Made by a program: the position numbers and the translations under genes
Part shown: positions 56,988 through 64,000 of the stretch, piece by piece
How the letters are laid out: every line of letters starts with the position of its first letter
Position numbering within the stretch: position 1 is the first letter of the stretch
Assembly: GCA_018830285.1 (NCBI GenBank)
Contig: JAHJSB010000063.1
Span: forward strand, 206,020 to 270,019
Source of the DNA: Alphaproteobacteria bacterium
GTDB taxonomy: Bacteria > Pseudomonadota > Alphaproteobacteria > Caulobacterales > Hyphomonadaceae
Length of the DNA stretch: 64,000 nt
Direction: 5' to 3'
The notes under the pieces: model-generated
Databases searched by the model: none
Told to the model about the DNA's origin: nothing
What the model saw: only the letters and a program-made list of their open reading frames with translations

Positions 56988-57527
56988 TCATGTCTTCAGG
57001 CCAGCCCGGTCGCGATACACTTGCAGCAATGCCAGCTGGTCGCGCGTGGGCGTGCCTTCAGCTTCGGACACAGCCTCGAGCATGCCGTCCAGATCGACCA
57101 CTTCCTTGGGGCCGAGATAGCGGTCGCTGACGATCTTCTGGCTGAGGCGGCGCATGGTTTCCTGCGGCAAGGGCGCCTTGTTCGTCACCCAGGTGGCATG
57201 CGCCACCAGTGCGGCGGCTTCGTCCCGCGAGAAACTGAAATGCCGCATGATCTCGCCAGAGATGGCGTCGCTTTGCCGCTCGGTCAGCGGACCGCCGCGG
57301 GCGCGGGCGACTTCCATCATCATGATAGCGGCCGCCTCGCGGGGATCGTCAATCAGGGTGAGGCCGTTGCGGCCCGCCCGGTACTTGAAGGCAAGGCGCC
57401 GCGGCAGGCCGGCGGCAGACCGCGCAAGATCGAGCGCTTCGCGCGCGCCGTCGCGGGCCACGCGCAGCCGCCACGACCAGACGCCGATCGCCACCAGAAT
57501 GCCAAGAAGACCAATCAGGAACTGCAT
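56988..57527 (-). CDS. Membrane-anchored TerB-like helical protein
   Basis: 179 residues from the ATG at 57527. One N-terminal transmembrane helix (MQFLIGLLGILVAIGVWSW), a basic linker, then a TerB-like helical domain: DDPREAAAIMMMEVARARGG, LTERQSDAISGEIMRHFSFS and VVDLDGMLEAVSEAEGTPT. TerB domains bind metal or mediate membrane complexes in phage and tellurite resistance. No Shine-Dalgarno is visible: the start lies just after the terminator of the PQQ gene. Confidence 0.65.
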   Translation of the reverse strand: MQFLIGLLGILVAIGVWSWRLRVARDGAREALDLARSAAGLPRRLAFKYRAGRNGLTLIDDPREAAAIMMMEVARARGGPLTERQSDAISGEIMRHFSFSRDEAAALVAHATWVTNKAPLPQETMRRLSQKIVSDRYLGPKEVVDLDGMLEAVSEAEGTPTRDQLALLQVYRDRAGLKT

Positions 57528-57529
57528 CG

Positions 57530-57565
57530 AAAAAGTGTAGCGCGCCCCGCAGGGACGCGCCACAC
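57530..57565 (-). terminator. Rho-independent terminator of the PQQ dehydrogenase gene
   Basis: Stem GTGTGGCGCG/CGCGCTACAC (57565-57556 with 57544-57535, two mismatched positions) followed on the minus strand by TTTTT (57534-57530). It lies 18 nt past the stop and ends three bases before the next gene's ATG. Confidence 0.7.
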
Positions 57566-57582
57566 CCAATGAGTCGGAAGCG

Positions 57583-59739
57583 TTACTGACCGCCGCCTGC
57601 GGGATCGGCGCTGGCATGGGCCTGCGCGAGGACGTAGGCGCGGATGGCTTCGCTTTCCTCAGGCGTCAGGTATTCTGCGAACGACACCATGCCATTGGCG
57701 GCGAGGTTGCCGTCAAGCACGACGCCCTTCCAGGCTTCGGGGTTGCCGGTGATGGCTGACCAGCGCAGGTCCGGCAGCACGCCGGAACTGGCCGCGAGCG
57801 CGCCATGGCAGACCATGCAATTGCGCGAGAAGGCCACCGCGCCCTGCGCGAGCATCGCTTCGTCACCGAAGGCATCGGCCTTGGCGGTCCGTTCGATCGG
57901 CGTGAAGTCAGCGTCGGCGATCAGGCCGGTCCCACCGATCTTGAACGTGACAACCTTGCCGACCGTCGAAGGCACCGCCGCGTCATAGGCATAACCGGCG
58001 GTGAGCGCGAAGGCACTGCCCCAGCCGGTCGTGATCGTCACGTATTGCTCGCCGTCGATCAGATAGGTGCCGGGGCCCGATGCGGCGCCCGACTTGACGT
58101 TCTGACTCCACAGCTTTTCACCGGTCGCGGCATTGTAGGCGACAAAGTCGCCACTCAGCTTGCCCTGGAAGACGAGATTGCCCGCCGTCGACAGGACGCC
58201 GCCATTCCACGCGTTTTCATGCTCGACGGTCCAGCGGGGTTCCTGCTTGACCGGATCCCACGCAATCAGCCGGCCCTTGAGGGTCGAGCGGAGGAATTTG
58301 GCCACGTCAGGCGGCGCAATAGGCGGGATGCCGGACGAGAAGTCGGCGCCGGTATTCCAGCCAATCGTCTTGGTGCCGAACCGGGGGTCTTCCGCATAGG
58401 CCTGCGGAATTTCCTGGGCCGGGATGTAGGCCAGACCGGTTTCCGGGCTGTAGGCCATTGGCTGCCAGTTGTGCGCGCCAAGCGGTCCAGGCAGCTGCTG
58501 GTGAGGCTCCTTGCCATAGCGGGCGGCAGCCACTTCCATCGGCCGTCCGTTCTCGTCGAGACCGGTTGCCCAGTTCAGCGGAACGAACGCATCGCCCGAA
58601 AGGTACTCGCCCGTGGCGGCATCCAGGACATAGAAGAAGCCGTTCTTGGGCGCCTGCATGGCGACACGGCGCGGTGCGCCATCCTCGCCGAGCGGCAGGT
58701 CTGCCAGGATGATCGACTGGGTGGCAGTATAGTCCCAGTTGTCGCCGGGCGTGGTCTGGAAGTGCCACTTGTATTCACCCGTATTGGCATCGACCGCGAC
58801 GATCGACGACAGGAACAGGTTGTCGCCGCCGGCGGGGTCACGGAACGTGCGGTTCCATGGTGATCCGTTGCCGACGCCGAAGATGATCTGGTCGTTTACA
58901 GTGTCGTAGACGATGGAATCCCAGACCGTGCCGCCGCCGCCATCGGTGACCCATGCGCCCTCGTCACCCCAGGTGATATTGCCCACGGTTTCGAATGCCT
59001 TGTCGGAGGCTTCTTGGTCAGGCTGCTTTTTCGGGTTTGGCACCGTGTAAAAGCGCCACAGCTTCTTGCCGGTCTCGGAATCATAGGCGGTCAGGTAGCC
59101 GCGCACGCCCAGTTCGGCGCCGCCATTGCCGATCAGCACCTTGCCGTTCACCACGCGCGGTGCGCCGGTGATCGTGTAGGGCTTAGCCTGGTCGACGGTC
59201 ACTGTGCTCCAGATACGTTCGCCAGTTTTCGCGTTCAATGCTTCAAGGCGACCGTCGATCACACCGACATAGACCTTGCCATCGAGCACCGCGACGCCGC
59301 GGTTGACCACATCACAGCAGGCCTTCACGCCAACGGCGCGATCAACATCCGGGTCATAGGTCCACAGCGCGTCGCCTGTCCTGGCATCCAGCGCGTAGAC
59401 CACGGACCAGGCTGACGTGACATACATGACGCCGTCGACAACGATCGGCGTCGCCTCAACACCGCGATTGGTGTCGAGGTCATGAGTCCAGGCAACGCCG
59501 AGGCGCCCGACATTTTCCGCGTTGATCCCGGTCAGCGTCGAAAACCGCTGCTCATCATAGGTGCCGCCATAGGTCAGCCATTCGGCGCCGCCACTAGCCG
59601 TCGCGATGCGATTCGTGTCGACGGCGGCGAAGGCTGCTTCCGCAGGCTTTTCGGCCTCCTGAGCCTTCTCTTTCGGGGCACAGCCCGCGAGCAGCGCCAA
59701 TGCGGCGCCCGCCATGATGAATGAACGCCAATGAGTCAT
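57583..59739 (-). CDS. PQQ-dependent quinohemoprotein alcohol dehydrogenase
   Basis: 718 residues. Lipobox LLAGC (Cys20) replaces the usual Sec signal, so it is probably anchored. The eight-bladed propeller carries PQQ ligand features: the adjacent-cysteine disulfide ACCDVVNRG, IGNGGAELGVRGYLTAYDS (Glu), FGVGNGSPWNRTFRDP (Asn) and GDNLFLSSIVAVDANTGEY (Asp). A C-terminal cytochrome c domain binds heme at CMVCH (641-645). It oxidises alcohols to aldehydes and passes electrons to the respiratory chain. No PQQ synthesis genes are near. Confidence 0.93.
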   Translation of the reverse strand: MTHWRSFIMAGAALALLAGCAPKEKAQEAEKPAEAAFAAVDTNRIATASGGAEWLTYGGTYDEQRFSTLTGINAENVGRLGVAWTHDLDTNRGVEATPIVVDGVMYVTSAWSVVYALDARTGDALWTYDPDVDRAVGVKACCDVVNRGVAVLDGKVYVGVIDGRLEALNAKTGERIWSTVTVDQAKPYTITGAPRVVNGKVLIGNGGAELGVRGYLTAYDSETGKKLWRFYTVPNPKKQPDQEASDKAFETVGNITWGDEGAWVTDGGGGTVWDSIVYDTVNDQIIFGVGNGSPWNRTFRDPAGGDNLFLSSIVAVDANTGEYKWHFQTTPGDNWDYTATQSIILADLPLGEDGAPRRVAMQAPKNGFFYVLDAATGEYLSGDAFVPLNWATGLDENGRPMEVAAARYGKEPHQQLPGPLGAHNWQPMAYSPETGLAYIPAQEIPQAYAEDPRFGTKTIGWNTGADFSSGIPPIAPPDVAKFLRSTLKGRLIAWDPVKQEPRWTVEHENAWNGGVLSTAGNLVFQGKLSGDFVAYNAATGEKLWSQNVKSGAASGPGTYLIDGEQYVTITTGWGSAFALTAGYAYDAAVPSTVGKVVTFKIGGTGLIADADFTPIERTAKADAFGDEAMLAQGAVAFSRNCMVCHGALAASSGVLPDLRWSAITGNPEAWKGVVLDGNLAANGMVSFAEYLTPEESEAIRAYVLAQAHASADPAGGGQ

Positions 59740-59805
59740 GGCCTGATGTCTCCCCTCGGATTGAATTTCGCGGTCTGGTGCCGCTTTTGATGATTGGCGA
59801 TTATG

Positions 59806-60756
59806 CTAGCCCTTCGGCCGCAATTGTCGAGGTCTGTCGCTAGGTAAGTTGCCCGCCAATGTGCCGGATCGTTCAGCGACACCGCTGAGCGCTGTGAGAT
59901 CAGCCTGCGCGGCTTCGATCGCCTGCGCGATGGCCGATTGCCATTCAGCGAGATTACCTGCCGATACGCTCCCTTCCGGAAAGTTCACGGACCGGGAGGC
60001 ATTCACCACGCCGCCCTCAAGGTGGTTACCCCGCCTGACAAAGCCAGCGAGGGCATCCTTCGCGCCACTTCCCTGCGCGCCATAGCCAGGCACGAGAAAC
60101 AGGCATTTCGGCGCCAGCTGCCGCAGCCTGCGCGCCTCGTCAGGCCCGGTTGCACCCGCGACGAGCATGAGGCTGGACCAGCCGTCCGCGCCTTCGAGCC
60201 GCTGTATCGCGGGCTGGAGAGCTTCCACGACACGCGCATAGAGCGGCGCACCGCCCATGTCCTGCATCTGGAAATCCGCCGACCCGGGATTGGACGTACG
60301 CGTCAGCACGACCACGCCCTTGCCATGCAATTCCGCCGCCGACAGGAAGGGCTCCAGCGTGTCCATCCCCATATAGGGGTTTACGGTGACCGCATCACAG
60401 GGAAACGGGGCCGCCTTGCCGAGATAGGCCTGCGCATACCCTTCAGCCGTCGAACCGATATCGCCGCGTTTGGCATCCGCGATCACGATCAGGCCCGCAT
60501 CGCGCGCTGCGTTGCAGACGCGTTGCAGCGCGCGCATACCGTCAGGACCGAGACGCTCGAACAGGCCGACTTGCGGCTTGATGATTCCGGCCCGACCGAC
60601 AACCTGCCCGACGATGGCTTCGCCCCAGCGCGCCAGCCCGTCTGGCGTGTCACCGCCGAACAGGGCGGGCACACGTCCGGCATGCGGGTCAATTCCCACA
60701 CAAAGCGGGCCCAGCGTGCGGGCTGCAGCGCCCAGGCGACCGGCAAAATCAGTCAT
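59806..60756 (-). CDS. pyrF: Orotidine 5'-phosphate decarboxylase (type 2)
   Basis: 316 residues, last step of UMP synthesis. Catalytic motif VIADAKRGDIGSTAEGYAQA, phosphate-binding parts LCVGIDPHAGRVPALFGG, VVVLTRTSNPGS and VPGYGAQGSGAKDALAGFV. Length matches the actinobacterial/alphaproteobacterial type 2 enzyme, longer than the E. coli form. It overlaps the protease gene by four bases (ATGA) and so is the last gene of a DUF350-protease-pyrF unit. Confidence 0.93.
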   Translation of the reverse strand: MTDFAGRLGAAARTLGPLCVGIDPHAGRVPALFGGDTPDGLARWGEAIVGQVVGRAGIIKPQVGLFERLGPDGMRALQRVCNAARDAGLIVIADAKRGDIGSTAEGYAQAYLGKAAPFPCDAVTVNPYMGMDTLEPFLSAAELHGKGVVVLTRTSNPGSADFQMQDMGGAPLYARVVEALQPAIQRLEGADGWSSLMLVAGATGPDEARRLRQLAPKCLFLVPGYGAQGSGAKDALAGFVRRGNHLEGGVVNASRSVNFPEGSVSAGNLAEWQSAIAQAIEAAQADLTALSGVAERSGTLAGNLPSDRPRQLRPKG

Positions 60757-61574
60757 GGGCGCACCTGGCAGGCCACCTTGACCACCTGCAGCCGGCGGCG
60801 GGCATTGTCGGATTGCGGTCCGTAAGTGTTTACCGTGAAGGCCTCATGGGGGCCCTCGACGGTCGAAACGTCCAGACTGGTGAGGAAGGCTTCAACGGAG
60901 GACGGCGCAGCGGTGTATATCCGTCCCCGGCGCGGGCTTTCGGCCACGATAACGCCACGCACGCCGCCATCCTTGTCGAAGACAGGACCGCCAGAGATAC
61001 CGCCAAGCGTGCCGATCAGGCCCTGCGTGCGTCCGATTTCCGCCCAAGCGAGGATCGGCTCGGCGCCATCACGGCGTCCGCGCGTGATGAGCTTGGATCG
61101 CGACAGGAGTTTGGTCGCCACCTCACCCGGCCGACCCTGCGGGTAACCGACATGATAGCCTTCGTCGCCGACGCGCAGCGTCGATCCCAAAGCGAGTTTC
61201 ACAGAGGCTGGGCTGCGGCCCGTCGAGATGAGGGCAAGATCATGGTCGGGATCAACCGTCACGCGCGCGGCCGGGACATACTGGTCGGGCGCAACCAACA
61301 AGCCTACGCTGTTGCAGCCTTCAACGACATGACGTGCCGTAATCCAGTCACCGGAATTATTGACCGCAAAAGCCGTGCCTATACCATCCTTCGGGGAGTC
61401 GACCTGGACCAGTATCTGCTCGTCGAGGATGGAGGGCGGCGGCAATGTCGGGCCGTCCGATTCCAAGACTGTCGGAGGCGATTCAGGCGCATCGGCGTTG
61501 TGCGCATTGGCAAACAACGTCCAGACCACGGTGCTGAACACCAGAAGGTAAAGGACCCAATCAAATGACCTCAT
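60753..61574 (-). CDS. Membrane-tethered trypsin-like serine protease
   Basis: 273 residues. An N-terminal hydrophobic helix (WVLYLLVFSTVVWTLFANA) anchors it, with the catalytic domain outside the cytosol. The triad is His82 (WITARHVVEGC, with Cys87), Asp112 (PDHDLALIST) and Ser194 (GTLGGISGGPVFD). There is no PDZ domain, so it is simpler than DegP. It may degrade or regulate envelope proteins. It lies between DUF350 and pyrF in one transcript. Confidence 0.85.
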   Translation of the reverse strand: MRSFDWVLYLLVFSTVVWTLFANAHNADAPESPPTVLESDGPTLPPPSILDEQILVQVDSPKDGIGTAFAVNNSGDWITARHVVEGCNSVGLLVAPDQYVPAARVTVDPDHDLALISTGRSPASVKLALGSTLRVGDEGYHVGYPQGRPGEVATKLLSRSKLITRGRRDGAEPILAWAEIGRTQGLIGTLGGISGGPVFDKDGGVRGVIVAESPRRGRIYTAAPSSVEAFLTSLDVSTVEGPHEAFTVNTYGPQSDNARRRLQVVKVACQVRP

Positions 61575-61595
61575 TTGTGCGTGCGTCTCCTCAAC

Positions 61596-62027
61596 TCAAA
61601 ACCTTTGCAGGGCCGGATCCCACAATCCGGCCGCCAAAATCAGCGCCGACGAAATCTTTGCGGCAATCAGCACAATCGCCGCGCCCGCCTGATCCTGCTC
61701 GATCCGCTGCGGAATGTCGCGCAGCAAAACGTCCACGAGCCGGTAAACAATCAACTGGAGCAACAGGGCGATCACGCCCCATATCAAGAGGTCGAACAAG
61801 GACACACTCGATGCCAAGGTCGATGCGATGGGTATTGCGAGACCGGTAATCGCGCCCGCCAGCGCCAGACCCGCCGAGGCGTTGCCGCCTTTTACCAGTG
61901 CAAGTTCCTTCCATGGCGTCAGCAACACGTAGATAGTGCTTGCGACAACCAGCATAGCACCTGCAGATGCAGTCCAGATCAGAAAGCGCGGAAACGCCTC
62001 TACAAAAGCACCAATTTCACCGTCCAT
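61596..62027 (-). CDS. DUF350-family membrane protein
   Basis: 143 residues with four transmembrane segments (about 15-35, 52-73, 76-97, 117-138). DUF350 style: NASAGLALAGAITGLAIPIA, SLFDLLIWGVIALLLQLIVY and GAAIVLIAAKISSALILAAG. YjfL-type proteins of unknown function, often beside envelope or polyamine genes. It opens the three-gene unit; 21 bp separate it from the protease gene. Confidence 0.8.
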   Translation of the reverse strand: MDGEIGAFVEAFPRFLIWTASAGAMLVVASTIYVLLTPWKELALVKGGNASAGLALAGAITGLAIPIASTLASSVSLFDLLIWGVIALLLQLIVYRLVDVLLRDIPQRIEQDQAGAAIVLIAAKISSALILAAGLWDPALQRF

Positions 62028-62123
62028 TGAACCCGCCTATCTTGAACACATATTGTCCGAGGCCCTCCCGAGGCCGCCCTTATCCCTAAACACAGCGCGC
62101 CCGCGCCTCAAGGAGACATCACC

Positions 62124-62906
62124 ATGCTGAGCGGAAAAACTGCACTCGTCACCGGCTCGACGAGCGGGATTGGAATGGCGATTGCGAACCGCCTTGCACG
62201 CGAAGGATGCAATATCGTGCTGAACGGGTTTGGGGACGAAGCCGCAATTGAAGCAGAAAGAGCCGGTCTGGCAAAAGAATTCGGGGTAAAGGTCGGGTAT
62301 TCGGGCGCCGATCTCACCAACCCAGACGCGATTGTGGACATGATGGGCTATGTCGCCCGCGATTTCGGCGGTGCAGACATTCTCGTCAACAATGCAGGCG
62401 TGCAATACGTTGCACCAATCGAGGACTTTCCGGTCGCAAAGTGGGACCTCATAATCGCGCTCAACCTGACCGCCGCGTTTCACACGACGCGACTGGCCCT
62501 TCCGGGGATGAAGGAAAAGGGCTGGGGCCGTATCCTCAATACGGGCAGCGCCCATGCCAAGGTCGCCTCTCCGTTCAAGTCCGCCTATGTCACGGCCAAG
62601 CACGGCCTGGCCGGCCTGACCAAGGTGACAGCCCTCGAAGGGGCGAAGCATGGCGTGCGTTGTAACCTGATCTGCCCCGGCTATGTCCATACGCCGCTCG
62701 TGGACGGCCAGATCGCCGATACGGCCAAGGCACGCGGGATGACCCGGGAACAAGTGATCGAAGACGTGATCCTCGAGGCCCAACCCACCAAGGAATTCGT
62801 CACGGTGGAACAGATTGCGGGCTTTGCCGCCTTCCTTTGCTCGCCGGACGCAGACCAGATCAATGGCGCGGAACTGTCGATCGATGGCGGCTGGACGGCG
62901 GAATAG
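62124..62906 (+). CDS. bdhA: 3-hydroxybutyrate dehydrogenase (SDR family)
   Basis: 260 residues, NAD-dependent. Cofactor loop TGSTSGIGMAIANRLA, NNAGVQYVAPIEDFP, and the catalytic Ser-Tyr-Lys in GSAHAKVASPFKSAYVTAK. The lid region LVDGQIADTAKARGM and the C-terminal QINGAELSIDGGWTAE match D-3-hydroxybutyrate dehydrogenases of PHB and ketone-body turnover. AAGGAGACATCACC precedes the ATG. No PHB genes are adjacent. Confidence 0.9.
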   Translation: MLSGKTALVTGSTSGIGMAIANRLAREGCNIVLNGFGDEAAIEAERAGLAKEFGVKVGYSGADLTNPDAIVDMMGYVARDFGGADILVNNAGVQYVAPIEDFPVAKWDLIIALNLTAAFHTTRLALPGMKEKGWGRILNTGSAHAKVASPFKSAYVTAKHGLAGLTKVTALEGAKHGVRCNLICPGYVHTPLVDGQIADTAKARGMTREQVIEDVILEAQPTKEFVTVEQIAGFAAFLCSPDADQINGAELSIDGGWTAE

Positions 62907-62960
62907 GTCAAGCCTTCGTGAATTGACCCGGCCGGGGACAGGCGCGATAGAGAAATCCGA

Positions 62961-63317
62961 ATGGCCTTCAGATTATCCATCCTTTGCCTAAGCCTCTGGT
63001 TGCTGGCGTCAGGCGTTGCCGCCGCAGCGCAGGACGAGTGCCGTTCCGCCGACATGCAAATGTCCCATCATGGCGCGATGACCATGCAGGATGATTGCGA
63101 CATGAGCGCAATGCATGACACTGACCCGGCGCCGGTCGACAGCACGGACATGCCCGGGATGACAGCCTGCTGCTGCCCCGCCATTATTGCGTCCCTGCCC
63201 GGCGCACCTCATCCCGGCGGCCTCACCGCGCCTTTCCCGCCCTTGTTCGACAAGCCCCTTGGCGAGTCGGCCACCTCCTACCCGTCTGTTCCGGAACCGC
63301 CACCTCCGCGGGCCTGA
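62961..63317 (+). CDS. His/Met/Cys-rich secreted protein, probable copper-locus member
   Basis: 118 residues with a signal peptide (to AAAQD, about residue 24). The mature chain is rich in metal-binding residues: MQMSHHGAMTMQDDCDMSAM, HDTDPAPVD and MPGMTACCCPAIIAS. The Pro-rich C-terminus contains PPPPRA. Similar small proteins sit in copper/silver efflux loci. It precedes the barrel-like gene at the window edge by 47 bases. Metal identity is inferred. Confidence 0.65.
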   Translation: MAFRLSILCLSLWLLASGVAAAAQDECRSADMQMSHHGAMTMQDDCDMSAMHDTDPAPVDSTDMPGMTACCCPAIIASLPGAPHPGGLTAPFPPLFDKPLGESATSYPSVPEPPPPRA

Positions 63318-63364
63318 TCCTGTTCTTGTAGACCCAGGATCAATCCGAAACAGAGGAGAAGGTA

Positions 63365-64000
63365 TTGACCTTCATTTCATACGCCGCGCCTGCCGCGGCC
63401 TGCCTTGCATGGGCCATCCTTGCGCCGGTTGCCGAGGCCAGGCCCGTTTCCTATGCGGGCGGCTGGACAGCCATGCAGATGAACAATGGGGATTATTCCT
63501 CACTGCACATCCACTATTCACCCACAGCCTTCGATTCCGTTGGCCTTTATACCGAGCGGAACTGGGCTGACGATATCCAGTTCACCGGCATTCAGTACAA
63601 TCGCCTTCTGAAGCGATGGAACGGCCCTTCCAGCCAGGGCAATCTCTACCTGAAACTGGCCGCAGGACAGGCAGATCCGTTCGGCAGCGCCGGACCGGAA
63701 CTGGCCGGAATTGCCGGTTTCGCCGCTGACTGGGAAACCCGCCGATGGTTCACGTCCTTCGAGACGCGCGCCACGGACTTTCCCGGCAATCAGAGTGTCA
63801 GCCATAGCGGGCGCATCGGTGTCGCGCCGTATATCGGCGACTATGGCGATCTCCACACCTGGCTGATGCTGCAGGTGGATAACCAGCCGGACGCAGCCGA
63901 GCCCGTCACGACCACCCCCCTGATACGGTTCTTCAAGGGCGTCCAGATGGTCGAGCTCGGCTACACCGTTGAAACAGAAGAATTGCTTGCGAACTGGATC
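63365..64000 (+). CDS. Secreted/outer-membrane barrel-like protein (3' end outside window)
   Basis: 212 codons are visible from the TTG at 63365, supported by GGAGAAGG upstream; the frame is open to the window end. Signal peptide MTFISYAAPAAACLAWAILA to about AEA. The mature part is rich in short beta-strand-like repeats: YAGGWTAMQMNNGDYSSLHI, SVGLYTERNWADDIQ, YLKLAAGQADPFG and DYGDLHTWLMLQVDNQPDAA. It resembles outer-membrane proteins seen in metal-resistance clusters, by style only. Confidence 0.6.
   Translation, partial: MTFISYAAPAAACLAWAILAPVAEARPVSYAGGWTAMQMNNGDYSSLHIHYSPTAFDSVGLYTERNWADDIQFTGIQYNRLLKRWNGPSSQGNLYLKLAAGQADPFGSAGPELAGIAGFAADWETRRWFTSFETRATDFPGNQSVSHSGRIGVAPYIGDYGDLHTWLMLQVDNQPDAAEPVTTTPLIRFFKGVQMVELGYTVETEELLANWI

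Overview
This is a GC-rich, densely packed chromosomal segment of a Gram-negative alphaproteobacterium. Gene content and protein style suggest the Hyphomonadaceae/Maricaulales group: hrcA-grpE, a Tol-Pal operon running into tilS and ftsH, an IalB-family protein, a ChrR-type sigma/anti-sigma pair, a SANT-like small protein, DUF1801 and DUF2233 proteins and many small lipoproteins. That placement comes from memory of families, not from a search. No rRNA, tRNA, CRISPR array, integrase or transposase was recognised.

Layout. 0-4.6 kb: the end of formate-THF ligase, an sdpR-sdpI type repressor/membrane pair, then hrcA-grpE. 4.6-7.2 kb: three minus-strand genes, namely a divergent avidin-like protein, a beta-propeller lipoprotein and a PP2C phosphatase with a tiny upstream ORF. 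7.2-9.2 kb: dnaK with a clear terminator. 9.2-19.4 kb: PilZ, DUF1801, quinone reductase, isoaspartyl peptidase, SpoU methyltransferase, a sulfotransferase, an ECF sigma factor with a ChrR-like partner, IalB, an acyltransferase, an isonitrile hydratase-like protein, an OmpA lipoprotein and rlmN. 19.4-26.2 kb: a PAS-GGDEF-EAL protein, DUF2233, small membrane and ArsC-like proteins, and a TPP riboswitch leading a yjbR-like gene and thiC.

26.2-31.9 kb is the most accessory-looking part. It holds a low-GC frameshifted gene remnant, two copies of a palindromic repeat, a secreted tail-collar-like protein, an amber-interrupted gene and assorted small enzymes. 31.9-40.4 kb is the minus-strand envelope block tolQ-tolR-tolA-tolB-pal-cpoB-tilS-ftsH. 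40.6-50.9 kb holds cardiolipin synthase, a divergent nuclease-fold protein, a YqjI-like PadR regulator with a perfect 13-bp inverted repeat, ybgC, lipocalin, ruvC-ruvA-ruvB, a Rieske oxygenase, a chagasin-type inhibitor and a von Willebrand-like lipoprotein paired with a membrane protein. 51-64 kb holds lepA, tsaD, a 37-residue membrane peptide gene next to a TetR gene, YciI-GST, a second sulfotransferase, a TerB-like protein, a PQQ alcohol dehydrogenase, DUF350-protease-pyrF, 3-hydroxybutyrate dehydrogenase and the start of a metal-type locus.

Themes. Proteostasis (HrcA, GrpE, DnaK, FtsH) and envelope integrity (Tol-Pal, CpoB, lipocalin, OmpA-like lipoprotein, acyltransferase, cardiolipin synthase) dominate. 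Small local regulators sit beside the genes they probably control. The observations most worth pursuing are the avidin homologue with a rebuilt ligand pocket, the ChrR-like anti-sigma without zinc ligands, the shared operator-like motif over the promoters of tetR and a membrane microprotein, two interspersed palindromic repeat families, and the von Willebrand-like lipoprotein/membrane pair.
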